NCBI GenBank assembly: GCA_009763385.1
Contig: CM019822.1
Coordinates: 30,250,842 to 30,314,841, forward strand
Length of the DNA stretch: 64,000 bases
Source of the DNA: Coix lacryma-jobi var. lacryma-jobi
Taxonomy: Eukaryota > Streptophyta > Magnoliopsida > Poales > Poaceae
Reading direction: 5' to 3'
The first letter of the stretch is position 1. Each line of letters starts with the position of its first letter. Positions 1 to 10,908 of the stretch are shown one piece after another. The translations under genes and the position numbers were made by a program. The notes beneath the pieces were generated by a model. It was not told the origin of the DNA, did no database searches, and saw nothing but the letters and a program-made list of their open reading frames with translations.

Positions 1-215
1 TATGCTAATTAACAAGACGAATCTATTAAGGTAAATTAATCCATCATTAGTGAATGTTTATTATAACACCACTGTGTCAAATCATGAACTAATTAAGTTT
101 AATAGATTTGTCTCGTGAATTAGTCTCCGACTGATAAATTAGTTTTTTAATTAGTATATTTTTAATAAACTAAACTAGGGCTGTAATATTCGATGTGACA
201 GGGCAAAAAAAAATT
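1..215. mobile_element. Right part of a grass MITE, cut by window start
   Basis: The stretch has the AT-rich wording of a common grass MITE group: a block around 90-125 reading tttgtctcgtgaattagtc, and an end block around 190-210 reading cgatgtgacagggc. A related but diverged right end occurs at about 43300-43532. The left terminus lies outside the window, so no terminal repeat or target duplication can be checked. No coding content. Confidence 0.45.
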
Positions 216-740
216 ACCCTTGGAGGTCTTCAAAGGAGTATGTACGTGTGCATATATTCATAGGGGTGAGTGTACGTGCATGTAATTCGCAAGAAAAAGA
301 TATTACGAGATATACCGACATGGATACTAACCGAATTTCATCATACTACAAAAATAATTTTAGAAGACAACCTATCTTATTTATAAAGGCAGGTCAAATG
401 TACCTGACTCTAAAAATGCCTAAGAATTTTTAGAGGCGGTCGATACATTTGTAGAGACAACCCAATGATAACCATCTTTGAAAATCAATCACATCCCTCT
501 TAAGAGGAATACCTCTGAAAATCAAGGTTATTTTCAGAGATAGTTGTGCGCCGCCGGGCCTCCCTTTGGAAGTCCCATGGCCCAATAGAATACCCTCTTA
601 TTGGCATCAGAGGGGAATTGCGACCTAATTTTCTGATTGGTAATGATAAGTTGATTTGTAGAGATCTTGACATTGATGATCTAAAGCTTCTAATCAAGAA
701 CAATTTGGACTCTCATAATCACTACATTGTAGCCTGATTA
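216..740. other. Unassigned DNA with a possible CACTA-type end
   Basis: Around 345 the sequence actacaaaaataattttaga resembles the terminal repeat of En/Spm (CACTA) elements, and the following DNA repeats short tctaaaaat or cctctgaaaat motifs as CACTA subterminal regions do. I cannot find the matching other end. Short open frames here have no recognisable domain. Positions 741-745 (GTTAC) are the left target duplication of element A. Confidence 0.25.
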
Positions 741-745
741 GTTAC

Positions 746-2316
746 TGTTGACGCAAAAACGTGACACCTCGCGCCAAGCACACAGCAAGCCGAAAAAGCT
801 GGCTTCAATCGGGTGCCCGGAGTGTGTTGATTCCGGAGACGTGCCGGTCGGTTTGACCTGAAAACCAACAAGGGATAAAAACGTGAGAATACCTCTGGAA
901 CGTGTCGGGTGAGACCAGACAGTTCCATATGTACGGCTTTAAAAGCCAATCACGACGGCACACAGCTATAGAAGCTGTCTGTCAGAGCATGTTTGTAAAA
1001 TCATTCGGCAAGCATGAAAACAGAGTATGTAAAGCATATTAACTGCCGAATACACATGTAAGGAAAGACATGCTCGAACAGATTAGAGATGTTGTAAACA
1101 GGTAACTTGCCAAAATAAATCTACCCAAATAACACATGCATAGGCCAATCCAACTAATCTGTCGCACGTTTAGTCTTCATAAACCCGTCAGGTATAAACT
1201 CAAGCAAAGCTAATCCACCGCATGATACCACTTGCTATGAGTCTACACCACTTCTTATAATTAGATTAATCCACCGCATGATACAATCTAATTATAACAA
1301 GCTAAAAGCATGCATATATTTGAATAGATCTATAAAAGCTCATTACTCATGTAAGCATAACCAAAATCGGCAAACCAGCCGAATTGCGGTCCATGAAGAA
1401 GGAACAAACAAGCAAGCACGGTTAAACTAATCTAAAACCTGCATCTGCCGCACGATACCTAGTTTTATCAGAGCCTAATCGTAGATGACATGCGTGAACC
1501 CGCGACATGTGACAATCTGGATTGAACTTTGATCCGGCCACCATGATATGTTGATTAGCAGAAGCACAAGCAAACTTGTGAAAACAAGGCCGAAAAAAGA
1601 TCAATCTAGATTGGGCAAAAGAGTATTACAAGAATTAAATAAATAAAACATATAACACATGATAACTTGATGAATCTATCAGATCTGCCAAATCTAATAG
1701 AGCCGATAACTATTTTTACTCATGACTCAATCCGCCGCACGATACAAGGCACAAGCAAAAACTTCCCGTCATAAGCTTAAATCCGCCGCACGATACTAAG
1801 CTTAACATACGAGACTACTTGCATCATATCTAAATCCACCACATGATACTAGACATGATAGCAAGGTTGCCGGGACTTACGGAGGTCGACGGATCGATGA
1901 TTCCTCTCGAAGAACTCGACGACACGACTAAGGACTCGAAGATGGCACGGGGCCGGTTTGTATTGATGTGGTTGTGAACAATTTTACAATGGTCGAGGGC
2001 TTATATTTATACCCCGGACGAAACACGAGTCCTAAACGATTACGACTTATATAACAAAAAATATAGAAAGATACAAATTCTACTTCCAATCTCTTCGGCA
2101 TCCTCCATTGTCACGTGTTTTCTCATGCAAGTCGGTTTTATTTTGCATCTTCCATCGCCCGAATGGAGCCACCGCCTTGTAAAATAGCCGACCGCACAAG
2201 CATGCACCGAAACCCTGAGGACCAAATAGCCATCTGATTGCTTGCCGAATCCTTTCTTCTCTGCTGGCTGGGTCCACCTGTCATATTCTTGTGCGTGCAA
2301 AAATCTGGTGTCAACA
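746..2316 (-). repeat. Element A 3' LTR (left copy)
   Basis: Begins TGTTGACGC and ends GTGTCAACA, so the ends form a short inverted repeat TGTTGAC/GTCAACA. It matches 8636-10206 almost base for base and has the same length, 1571 bp. On the minus strand a TATA-like ggtataaatataagcc sits near 2012-2028. A motif of the form AATCCRCCGCAYGATAC recurs six times (near 1212, 1268, 1445, 1729, 1780 and 1833). Short open frames inside are not genes. Confidence 0.95.
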
Positions 2317-2332
2317 CATGCCCCCTAATTTT
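2317..2332 (-). other. Element A polypurine tract
   Basis: Directly inside the 3' LTR the minus strand reads aaaattagggggcatg, the form expected of a plus-strand primer. Element C has a similar tract (acaggggggcata) at the same place. Confidence 0.75.
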
Positions 2333-2579
2333 GGGACAAATATTTGTTCCAAAATTTCTTTCCCATACACATACGTGGAATCCCCGGAAGCATCTACCTT
2401 TTGTAGAAATCTCGCATGTCATAATTACCTCACCTACCGATTCATCTCCTGATGCACCTCTTGGGATCCTTTAAAATTTTCCTTCACTTTGTTCTGACTT
2501 GTGCATCCTAAACTCCCCTGCTTCGTTCTCGAACCAGAAAAACCCTCTTTTCTCCGGTTATTCCCCAATCAACCAGAAG

Positions 2580-3245
2580 ATGTCTTCCGAGGCGAGCCGC
2601 CATAGCTCCGAGTTCGGAGCTTCTAGCACTTCTAAGAGGAGGTTGCTCCTTTCTCCCTTCTCTTGATTATTCCAAAAATGAAGTATTAATTCTTACTTCG
2701 TTGCTTCCTTCAGGAGAACCAGTGATGACCTCCCCGAGGACCTGACTCGAAAGCTTGCGGATCTTCAATTGATCTGGAGGGAAAGGATTGGGAGATTACC
2801 CGAATCTCTCGAGAGCGTGACGCTGCTCGGGAACGAGCCACTGGTAAGTATTTTCTTCATTTCTTTCCTTATTCTCTTCTTTCGCCTTTATTCACTCTTC
2901 CTCCTTTTAGCTCTAGCAACCAAACTCCACACCCTTGAAGCTGCCAGCACCAAGCTCGCCTTCACGACCGATGTAGTGGGTACGACACCCCTGAAGCGGG
3001 TGAATGAAGTTAACCGAATCCTCCCCATCATCTCTAGGGCCGACATGGGGTACGACGCGGCGCTCGCCTTCTCCGCCGTGAGGATTCATTCTGGTGCCGA
3101 TTACCGCAGATTTGATGTCTGCGAGCAAGAACTGGAGGATAGAGTAGAATATTCTGTAGAAGATATGAAGGAAGCCGGAACAGATCTGGCCGACGCCTTT
3201 GATCACTTTCTCCCGATTAGGCGTAGGATGGAGTGGACGAACTGA
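2580..3245 (+). CDS. Element A antisense gene 1, three exons, about 176 residues
   Basis: A gene on the strand opposite to the element's own RNA. Exons that keep one frame with GT-AG borders are 2580-2641, 2714-2847 and 2911-3245, giving 177 codons including the TGA; introns would be about 72 and 63 bp, short but usable in plants. The protein starts MSSEASRHS with a serine-rich head and continues into a leucine- and charge-rich helical region (PEDLTRKLADLQLIWRERIG). The C-terminal half contains ISRADMGYDAALAFSAVRIH and an acidic helix ending AFDHFLPIRR. This layout (low-complexity head, coiled-coil-like body, acidic C-terminus) resembles antisense proteins of grass Tat-group elements often annotated as putative gypsy-type transposon; function unknown. 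An alternative second donor at 2844 is a better consensus but breaks the frame by one base. Exon borders are inferred. Confidence 0.6.
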
Positions 3246-3730
3246 TCCTCTTTATTGTAACCTTGCATTTTCCCTTTGTAAATAAAAATCCTCTGTTCGT
3301 CCTCTTGAATCCAATCTGTGATTGATCCTTCGAGATCAACATATGTTCTGTTTCGTGTACCAGCTACCGATTTTCTCTTTACCTTAACGGCGATGTACAT
3401 TACATCGGCTATCGCTGATAAACATGCTGATTGCCCCCTCCCCGCAAGTAACCGTTAGTCACCAAAGTTGTCAGCCTCTTGATCCATGATGACATTAGGA
3501 TAAAATTTCTCACGGGACTCTTCCGTTTTTAGCTTCCTGCCCTTAGTGTCAATCGGTCACATGAATCCTCAAATAATCAGCCGAAACTGAACACTTCATA
3601 TAGCAACCATTTTCAGCCGAATTCTATCGGTTCCATAAGCACCCCAGGTCAGCAAGACTTGGTCCGGCCTAATAACGGCCCATAGACTGTGAGAACCCTA
3701 GCCCGATGTGCGACTCTCCAGTGTGCAAGC
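3246..3730. other. Spacer between element A antisense genes
   Basis: Presumed 3' untranslated region and terminator of antisense gene 1 followed by the promoter region of antisense gene 2. AATAAA-like aataaaaatcc occurs at about 3280-3290, a plausible poly(A) signal for gene 1. No coding signal. Confidence 0.4.
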
Positions 3731-3735
3731 CATAG

Positions 3736-3746
3736 CTCTATAAATA
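3736..3746 (+). promoter_or_regulatory. TATA box of element A antisense gene 2
   Basis: The sequence ctctataaata lies about 120 bp before the start codon at 3862 and is followed by a pyrimidine-rich leader. The spacing fits a plant core promoter, so this gene could be transcribed independently of the LTR. Not tested beyond motif and spacing. Confidence 0.5.
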
Positions 3747-3861
3747 TGACCCTAGATAGGCCATCCTCCTTGATTCTAATCAATCAGTCTGACTTGCAAA
3801 CTTTCCACTTCTCGACTTTTAAGCAAGCCAGGGAAAAAATCTTTCGCCTGCGTTTCCAATA

Positions 3862-4522
3862 ATGGCAGGCAACAACAATCACTGCAGACACCCTACCGGG
3901 GGCGAGGCAGGAGGAAGCCAAGCATCAACTCACTGGTGTTATGGGTAAAAACTGATTTCTTGCCCCCTTGCGGTAGCTTTTCTTGTTCATCCATCCTTAA
4001 CTTACTGCTTCCTTTCCTTTCAGGGTAAGGCCTATCTCCAACCAAGCTCAGGTTCTTTCCCCAGAAGACTTGTCTAAGAGATATGATATTGAGGAAACTG
4101 AACAGACATACTAGTGGAAACAAATCTGCAACGCTATCAGAGGTTAATGAAACCCTCACTTTGACCCCCTTCTTTCGATTGAGCTCATGTCTGCCTGACA
4201 CATCTTCCCTCTTTCGCCAGCTCCTTCTGCGAAGAATAACTGTCTTGACGCTACGGATGGTCGCACAGATGGGGCCGTCATCGAAGGTATGCATCTTGAT
4301 GCTGAAAATGGCTACATAGATCAGGCCATCATCCAAGGTGTGCACACTGAGATCTCCCTCGGACCAGCGGTGATGAATTCTTGGTTCAAGGAAAATATCC
4401 TTTTCCACCAATCGGCTCCGCAGATGAGCCCCTGGACGACTTCAAAGATGATGATCACGCCATTGCCCTTCGCTGAAATCACTGGTCTTCAGTCTGTTCT
4501 GAACAAATCATTCCAAAAGTAG
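3862..4522 (+). pseudogene. Element A antisense gene 2, three exons, one in-frame TAG
   Basis: A second plus-strand gene. Exons 3862-3944, 4024-4142 and 4221-4522 join in one frame with GT-AG introns of 79 and 78 bp and total 168 codons, ending in TAG at 4520-4522. An in-frame TAG at 4112-4114 (TAC TAG TGG) interrupts exon 2; it could be a decayed CAG. The N-terminus (MAGNNNHCRHPTGGEAGG) is low in complexity, and the third exon encodes a moderately acidic stretch with IIQGVHTEISLGPAVMNSWF. I recognise no domain. The neighbouring TATA box and clean intron borders argue that it was a real gene in the family; whether this copy makes protein is doubtful because of the stop. Confidence 0.5.
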
Positions 4523-5377
4523 TTTGTACTAGGACAGATTTGTAATTGAACGAATGAAGCTTGTTCTTCTCTGAGTAATGTTTATTTGCATCTCTTGACT
4601 CCAATGATCTTTTCTGATTGTAACATTCCCCCAGAAGAACATTTGTCGAATGTATGACGTCATTTTAGCCGACTAGATCTTATTCCTGATATGTCACGTC
4701 ACCCGGCACTGCACTTACTGCGCTTCACCTTTCACTTCCCCCAATAAACCTACCACTTGAAAAACGCTAGGATTACCGGGTCATGAACACTCTTGCACCA
4801 AAGGCGATATAAATAATATCGGCTATAACTCAAATTTCTGGAACATCTTTTCTGCTAAAGGCGATGTTCTTTCACATCGGCTGTATATAAGTATCCTTGA
4901 ATCCGCTCCAGATACAATTTCCACGCATTCGGCTTTTAACAAATAGTGCCGAAGCTTTAGTCCACGAGTGACGCATATATGAACAAAATTTCTCTATAGC
5001 CGAATACCCTTCTCCGGGTTTAACATTTTCGGCTAAAGCTAGCTACTACTTATCTTTTCCCTTTAAACTTAAAATAAGGGCCGATCCTGCTGTAAGGCTA
5101 TCGGCCGCCACGTACAACTTGAAACGATCACCAAGTTGAGGAAATGCCTTCATATACTTTTCAATTTCACCAAGACTCTTTGTTGTACGTCACTTCGCGT
5201 AAACTCTTGACCTTCTTTGAGCTTCAGTAATGGAGAAATAAACAGAACTTTTAAACGCTCGAGACCCAAACTTGGTATACATCGGTCCTATCTCGGCTTC
5301 ATCATCAATACTTTATTCCTTGTCAGCCGACATGAAACTTGGTCTCAATTCTTCTCCATTACCATCAGCTGGATTAT
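4523..5377. other. Element A spacer between protease and antisense genes
   Basis: About 850 bp where pol would be expected. I see no reverse transcriptase, RNase H or integrase motif in any frame. Short phrases such as ggcgat...atcggct recur (near 4803, 4858, 4870), suggesting degenerate repeats. It would contain the 3' end of the plus-strand gene that stops at 4522. Confidence 0.5.
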
Positions 5378-6067
5378 TTAAAAATTACTCTGAGAGTCGA
5401 TCGTTTGAATCGGCTGTTGGTCCTTGTCAAAAACGTTCACAGGACCTACTTCCCAAGCTCTTCCGGAGAAGCACTCGACACCATCATATTCCCAGTAGAT
5501 GGGCTCTGTGTTAGCAATACTCACCGAATCATCAGCATGGACAATCTCGACGTCATCTCCAACCCATTGGATGAGGAACTGATGCATGGTTGATGGTACA
5601 CAGCAATTTGCATGTATCCAATCTCTCCCTAATAGTAAACTGTATGCCCCCTTGCCGTCAATGACGAAGAAGGTAGTGATCAAGGTTTTAGTCCCGATCG
5701 TCAACTCAACATGAACTGCTCCCCGAGTATCAGAGGAATTACCAGCAAAGTCTCTTAGCACCATGTCAGTCTTCAATAAGTCTTCACTTGCCATCCCAAG
5801 TTTTCTGAAGGTGGTATACGGCATGATGTTTATAGCAGCCCCTCCATCAATGAACATCTTGCTTAGTGGCTTGCCATTAACATAGCCTCTCATATACAAT
5901 GGCTTCAAGTGTCGATGCTTAGCTGGTTTATCAAATACTGCTCGTTGAGCCAAAACAAGATGAGCCAACAACTCCTGGAATTCATCTTCATCAAAGTCTG
6001 AATACAACTCGTCTCGGACATCCTGATCTTCGGGAGCTATGAATTCTGATGGAAGAAAGAAAGCCAT
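5378..6067 (-). CDS. Element A retroviral-type aspartic protease domain
   Basis: Pepsin-like protease that would cut the Gag precursor. It lies in the same frame as gag but beyond two stops. The active-site segment reads FIDGGAAINIMPY near residues 72-84 and the partner motif LLLGRDWIHA follows about 75 residues later; both align with the protease of element C, which has the more usual D-S-G. A D-G-G form is, as far as I recall, common in grass Tat-group elements, so it need not mean inactivity. The frame stops at 5378 with no reverse transcriptase following, although pol should come next; the interior to the left is taken up by spacer and plus-strand genes. The start at 6067 is simply the first methionine. 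Confidence 0.75.
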   Translation of the reverse strand: MAFFLPSEFIAPEDQDVRDELYSDFDEDEFQELLAHLVLAQRAVFDKPAKHRHLKPLYMRGYVNGKPLSKMFIDGGAAINIMPYTTFRKLGMASEDLLKTDMVLRDFAGNSSDTRGAVHVELTIGTKTLITTFFVIDGKGAYSLLLGRDWIHANCCVPSTMHQFLIQWVGDDVEIVHADDSVSIANTEPIYWEYDGVECFSGRAWEVGPVNVFDKDQQPIQTIDSQSNF

Positions 6068-6598
6068 GCATGCATCAGCCGAACGATCACCTCTATCCGG
6101 CCTTTCTTTAGGACGCTAAATTTGTTTCATCTTGGCACCTGCCTGTGCTAACTCTCTGTTTCTTAGGCGTTGTACCCTTCTTTTCTGGCTTCTTCTCAAT
6201 CCTGGCGGACACCACTGTCCTCTCTGCCAGACATACTCGCGGTACTCTTCTTCTCCAGTGCGAGCCCAACTGTGATTGGCAAATCCTCTTCCCTGCCAAT
6301 CTTCAGATTTATTTATTTTTGAACGCCGATCGTCCTCAGGGACTCGTGCCCCAAGCCTTTCATGGACAGAACGGCGGTTGACTCGAGACTACCTATACTC
6401 AAAGTACTGATCACTGCACTCAGGGAAGTTGTTCTTAACATGCAGCTTCAAGCCTTCGTTCCAACAACACTGGAAGAATGAGCATTCCCAATGAGACTGT
6501 TCTTGCTCCCTCACATCTTCTCGTTCTTCTCAGTGCATCTCCTCTTCGTACCTTCGTTGTTTCTCCAGGAACTTCTGTTCTTCATAAAGTCTCTGCTT

Positions 6599-8596
6599 CT
6601 AGTACCGTTCCTGTTCCCGACGCCACTTATTCAACAGAATACGTGTCGTGACCCTGGGTCTGGAAGTTTCACCTGTCTCAGTTCGGATATTTTGGAACCG
6701 AACCCGTTGTTGAAGCTCTTTATTTGTAATCTGCAGATCAGGGTCGACGACACCAGTTTCCCTCGCTCTATCAGAGGTTAACACTTTCATTTTGCTCTTA
6801 CCCCTAGGATCAGCTTCATTGACCATATTAACAGAGAAAGACACAGTGTTCTGTCCAAAAGGGGTATCATCAACCTTCATCTTTCCATCAAACCTCAGAT
6901 GCCCGTCATGGATAGCTTTCTGGATACGCACTCTGAACACTCGGCAATCGTTTATGGAGTGGGATCTAGTGTTATGGAAACCACAATACTTCTTGTCCTT
7001 GACCCCTTCAGGATGCAGCATAGGATGACCGTCCGGCAACTTGATGCGTCCTTCCTTCACCAAATACTCAAATAATTTATCTGACTTGGAAACATCAAAA
7101 TCATAAGTACCTTTTTGTTGCCTCAGCCATCGCTGGTTGACTTGAGTCGGCTCTTTAGCCCAGACTATTTTGGCCGCAGCTATTTCATCTTCATTATCGT
7201 ATTCAGTTGCCTCTTCCAGAAAAGCCTAATACATCTCAGCAGCCACATCACCCTTCTGGAATTGATTATTCCTCTTGAATCCCTGGGCTTGACTGCTCAT
7301 TGTTGCCAACCTCTGTGATAACTGCCCGAGGTCATCAAATTCCATGCCGAATAGCTTCTCTTTGATACTCGGCAACATGCCAACTATAGCTATCCCCGGC
7401 AACTGGTCATCCGGCAAATTCAGAGAATAACAAAGATTCTTGGTTTCCCTGAATCGACGCAGATATTCTTCTGGCGTCTCGCCAGGTTTCATCCTTAGGC
7501 TCATGAGGTCGACCAACTTTCTCTCACTGGTACCCGTGAAGAAATATGAGTGGAATTTCTGTTCCAGCTCTGCCCACGTATTAATAGAATTTGCCGGCAG
7601 AGAAGCAAACCACGAGAAGGCTGGTCCTGTCAACGACAATGGGAAGTACCGAATCCTCCAAGCTTCATCCGTAGATGCTTCTCCAAGCTGCATCAAATAG
7701 CGGCCGATGTGTTCTATAGAACTGGTGTCATCCTGGCCTGAAAACTTGGCAAAATCAGTGGGAGGCTTCACTCTTGGAGGAAGTGCTACCCGATTGTACC
7801 ATTCCGGGTAAGGGGACTTGTAAGCATATGACTGACTCTTTGGTTTTAGGCCGAATTGATTTTGCATCATATCAGCCATCCTATGCATGATGAGGTCAAT
7901 ATTCGAATCAGGAGCTGCTTGTGCTTGCCCCCCAGGATGTAGTCCTGCCGAACTCTTGTAGCCTGGATTTGGAAGAGCATTAATTGAGCTATAATCGATG
8001 AACTCCTGATATCCATCTCTAAACATATTCCTTTGTATCCTGTTTGCTGCAGCAGACACTTTAGAAGCAGATTGTGGGACGTTCCCCGTCGTGCCGAACG
8101 TGACCAGGCCATAAGTCTGGGGAGGTTGTTGCGTCTCATGAGGAACAATCCCACCTGTGCTTGGGCCTGCTCCACCTCCTTCTGCGATCCTTCGACGTTG
8201 AGGTACTGGGAACAACAATGGCCCTTGCATTGGACCAGCGGCTTCTTCAAAGCGTTTATCCGCTGCTGGACCGAAAATACTAACCATGACAGCACGAAAA
8301 GTATTCAAGAAAGCTGCCTGATGACTGGTCATGGCTTCCGATACGGCTTTGTATACTAATTCAGTCATCTTCCGAATAGCTTCCTCTTCATCGTTGTCAG
8401 ACGGCTCGGATTGTTGATGAGGAATGATCTTTGGAAATTCTTGCTTCTGGAAAACTTTGTCGCTCTTGTTCTTGGAGAAAGACGCCAAGCATTTGCGCTG
8501 GAATTCATCACAGGCCTGTTGTACTAAACTTTTCAACTCTGGCGGCAAGTCATCCATGACCACATCCAGAATTTGATCATTGCTGATCTCAGGCAT
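6599..8596 (-). pseudogene. gag: Element A gag, interrupted by a TAG stop
   Basis: Structural protein that would package the element's RNA in virus-like particles. The start at 8596 (MPEIS) lies just inside the primer-binding site; extending further would run into the LTR. The retrotransposon gag domain spans roughly residues 275-400, with the hallmark segments RYFPLSLTGPAFSWFASL and LRRFRETKNLCYSL. An in-frame TAG at 7226-7228 ends the first part after about 456 residues; the same frame then continues and carries a zinc-knuckle variant C-X2-H-X4-H-X4-C (CGFHNTRSHSINDC). A second in-frame TAG at 6599-6601 closes this part. Element C has the same knuckle variant, so the lineages are close. The stops may be decay, or the first could be suppressed; sequence alone does not say. 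Confidence 0.85.
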
Positions 8597-8609
8597 CTTG
8601 AAACAAAGT

Positions 8610-8628
8610 GGTCCCACCGGGCGTGCCA
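8610..8628 (-). other. Element A primer-binding site
   Basis: Seven bases inside the 5' LTR the minus strand reads TGGCACGCCCGGTGGGACC, which starts with TGG as expected for pairing with a tRNA CCA tail. I do not identify the tRNA. The position fixes the element's direction. Confidence 0.7.
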
Positions 8629-8635
8629 AAAAGTG

Positions 8636-10206
8636 TGTTGACGCAAAAACGTGACACCTCACGCCAAGCACACAGCAAGCCGAAAAAGCTGGCTTCAATC
8701 GGGTGCCCGGAGTGTGTTGATTCCGGAGACGTGCCGGTCGGTTTGACCTGAAAACCAACAAGGGATAAAAACGTGAGAATACCTCTGGAACGTGTCGGGT
8801 GAGACCAGACAGTTCCATATGTACGGCTTTAAAAGCCAATCACGACGGCACACAGCTATAGAAGCTGTCTGTCAGAGCATGTTTGTAAAATCATTCGGCA
8901 AGCATGAAAACAGAGTATGTAAAGCATATTAACTGCCGAATACACATGTAAGGAAAGACATGCTCGAACAGATTAGAGATGTTGTAAACAGGTAACTTGC
9001 CAAAATAAATCTACCCAAATAACACATGCATAGGCCAATCCAACTAATCTGTCGCACGTTTAGTCTTCATAAACCCGTCAGGTATAAACTCAAGCAAAGC
9101 TAATCCACCGCATGATACCACTTGCTATGAGTCTACACCACTTCTTATAATTAGATTAATCCACCGCATGATACAATCTAATTATAACAAGCTAAAAGCA
9201 TGCATATATTTGAATAGATCTATAAAAGCTCATTACTCATGTAAGCATAACCAAAATCGGCAAACCAGCCGAATTGCGGTCCATGAAGAAGGAACAAACA
9301 AGCAAGCACGGTTAAACTAATCTAAAACCTGCATCTGCCGCACGATACCTAGTTTTATCAGAGCCTAATCGTAGATGACATGCGTGAACCCGCGACATGT
9401 GACAATCTGGATTGAACTTTGATCCGGCCACCATGATATGTTGATTAGCAGAAGCACAAGCAAACTTGTGAAAACAAGGCCGAAAAAAGATCAATCTAGA
9501 TTGGGCAAAAGAGTATTACAAGAATTAAATAAATAAAACATATAACACATGATAACTTGATGAATCTATCAGATCTGCCAAATCTAATAGAGCCGATAAC
9601 TATTTTTACTCATGACTCAATCCGCCGCACGATACAAGGCACAAGCAAAAACTTCCCGTCATAAGCTTAAATCCGCCGCACGATACTAAGCTTAACATAC
9701 GAGACTACTTGCATCATATCTAAATCCACCGCATGATACTAGACATGATAGCAAGGTTGCCGGGACTTACGGAGGTCGACGGATCGATGATTCCTCTCGA
9801 AGAACTCGACGACACGACTAAGGACTCGAAGATGGCACGGGGCCGGTTTGTATTGATGTGGTTGTGAACAATTTTACAATGGTCGAGGGCTTATATTTAT
9901 ACCCCGGACGAAACACGAGTCCTAAACGATTACGACTTACATAACAAAAAATATAGAAAGATACAAATTCTACTTCCAATCTCTTCGGCATTCTCCATTG
10001 TCACGTGTCTTCTCATGCAAGTCGGTTTTATTTTGCAACTTCCATCTCCCGAATGGAGCCACCGCCTTGTAAAATAGCCGACCGCACAAGCATGCACCGA
10101 AACCCTGAGGACCAAATAGCCATCCGATTGCTTGTCGAATCCTTTCTTCTCTGCTGGCTGGGTCCACCTGTCATATTCTTGTGCGTGCAAAAATCTGGTG
10201 TCAACA
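8636..10206 (-). repeat. Element A 5' LTR (right copy)
   Basis: Second LTR of element A, 1571 bp, TGTTGACGC to GTGTCAACA. Differences from the left copy are scattered single substitutions, for example near 8670, 9730, 9940 and 9991. It holds the promoter that would drive the genomic RNA leftward: the minus-strand TATA-like element is near 9902-9918. The right target duplication GTTAC follows at 10207-10211. Confidence 0.95.
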
Positions 10207-10211
10207 GTTAC

Positions 10212-10905
10212 CAACATCACGTGACATGATTGACCTCAACAGGAAGGCTTACCCTACATGCAAATCATGAACACAAGCAAGAACATAGAAGATGAAATCT
10301 CAAATATTGCTAACCTATATATATAGTTTGTTGCATTTACCTTTTCATTATGATTTTTCTTACATGAGTTTGTTTTGTGCATTTTTGTTGTCCGGTTTGT
10401 GAAATCCTAACTTATCATTACCTGGTGAGGTAAGCCGACAACGAACAACAAACACCAAAAATGCTCAAAACAAACTCATCTAAGAGAAATGATCAAAACA
10501 AACCGGGTACCCCGACAACAAGGATTGACGGTCAAATCAGCTCTGAATCACAAGAGGCCCGACGAGGATGACACACACTTTAGGAAAAGGCCATCTACCA
10601 ATTGCACGACGTCACTCAAGTTCTAGACGAGTACGAAGGCAAGTGCGCACACCTGGATTGCAACCCAAGTAGACCCCGGATATAAATAGCTATCCAACCT
10701 CTCTGTTGTAGACATCCGATATCCAATTCCACATCCAATCTCTTCACTAAACAATAGCAATATTGTAATCTCAATCGCGCTGAATACATCAATACAAGAC
10801 TAGCAACTTGACGTAGGGTTGTTACTCGCTTCTCGGGGGCCGAACCATTATAAATCTTGTGTCTTCTCTATGTTTGGTCTTCGCACCAGCAAGATTTGCA
10901 AGAAC
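10212..10905 (+). repeat. Gypsy-type LTR remnant
   Basis: The right part has the wording of an LTR promoter and R-U5: a TATA-like ggatataaatagc at about 10678-10690, then gaatacatcaatacaagac and cttgacgtagggttgttact around 10785-10830, and a ccgaacc...aaatcttgtgtc block around 10842-10863. The left 300 bp are unassigned; no internal region or opposite end is visible. 10207-10211 is element A's target duplication. Confidence 0.45.
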
Positions 10906-10908
10906 CTA

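Larger units (their letters stand above)
746..10206 (-). mobile_element. Element A: complete non-autonomous Ty3/Gypsy (Tat-like) retrotransposon
   Basis: Two 1571-bp LTRs bound a 6.3-kb interior and a 5-bp target duplication GTTAC flanks the whole (741-745 and 10207-10211). A primer-binding site beside the right LTR and a purine tract beside the left LTR show that the element reads on the minus strand. Gag and protease are present in that direction; no RT, RNase H or integrase can be seen anywhere inside, so it must be mobilised by enzymes from another element. Between protease and the 3' LTR lie two plus-strand genes with introns. The LTR pair differs at only about nine positions that I could spot, so the insertion is young. 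Lineage is inferred from the CHHC knuckle, the gag fold region and the antisense genes, which are known from grass Tat-group elements such as Grande. Confidence 0.93.
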
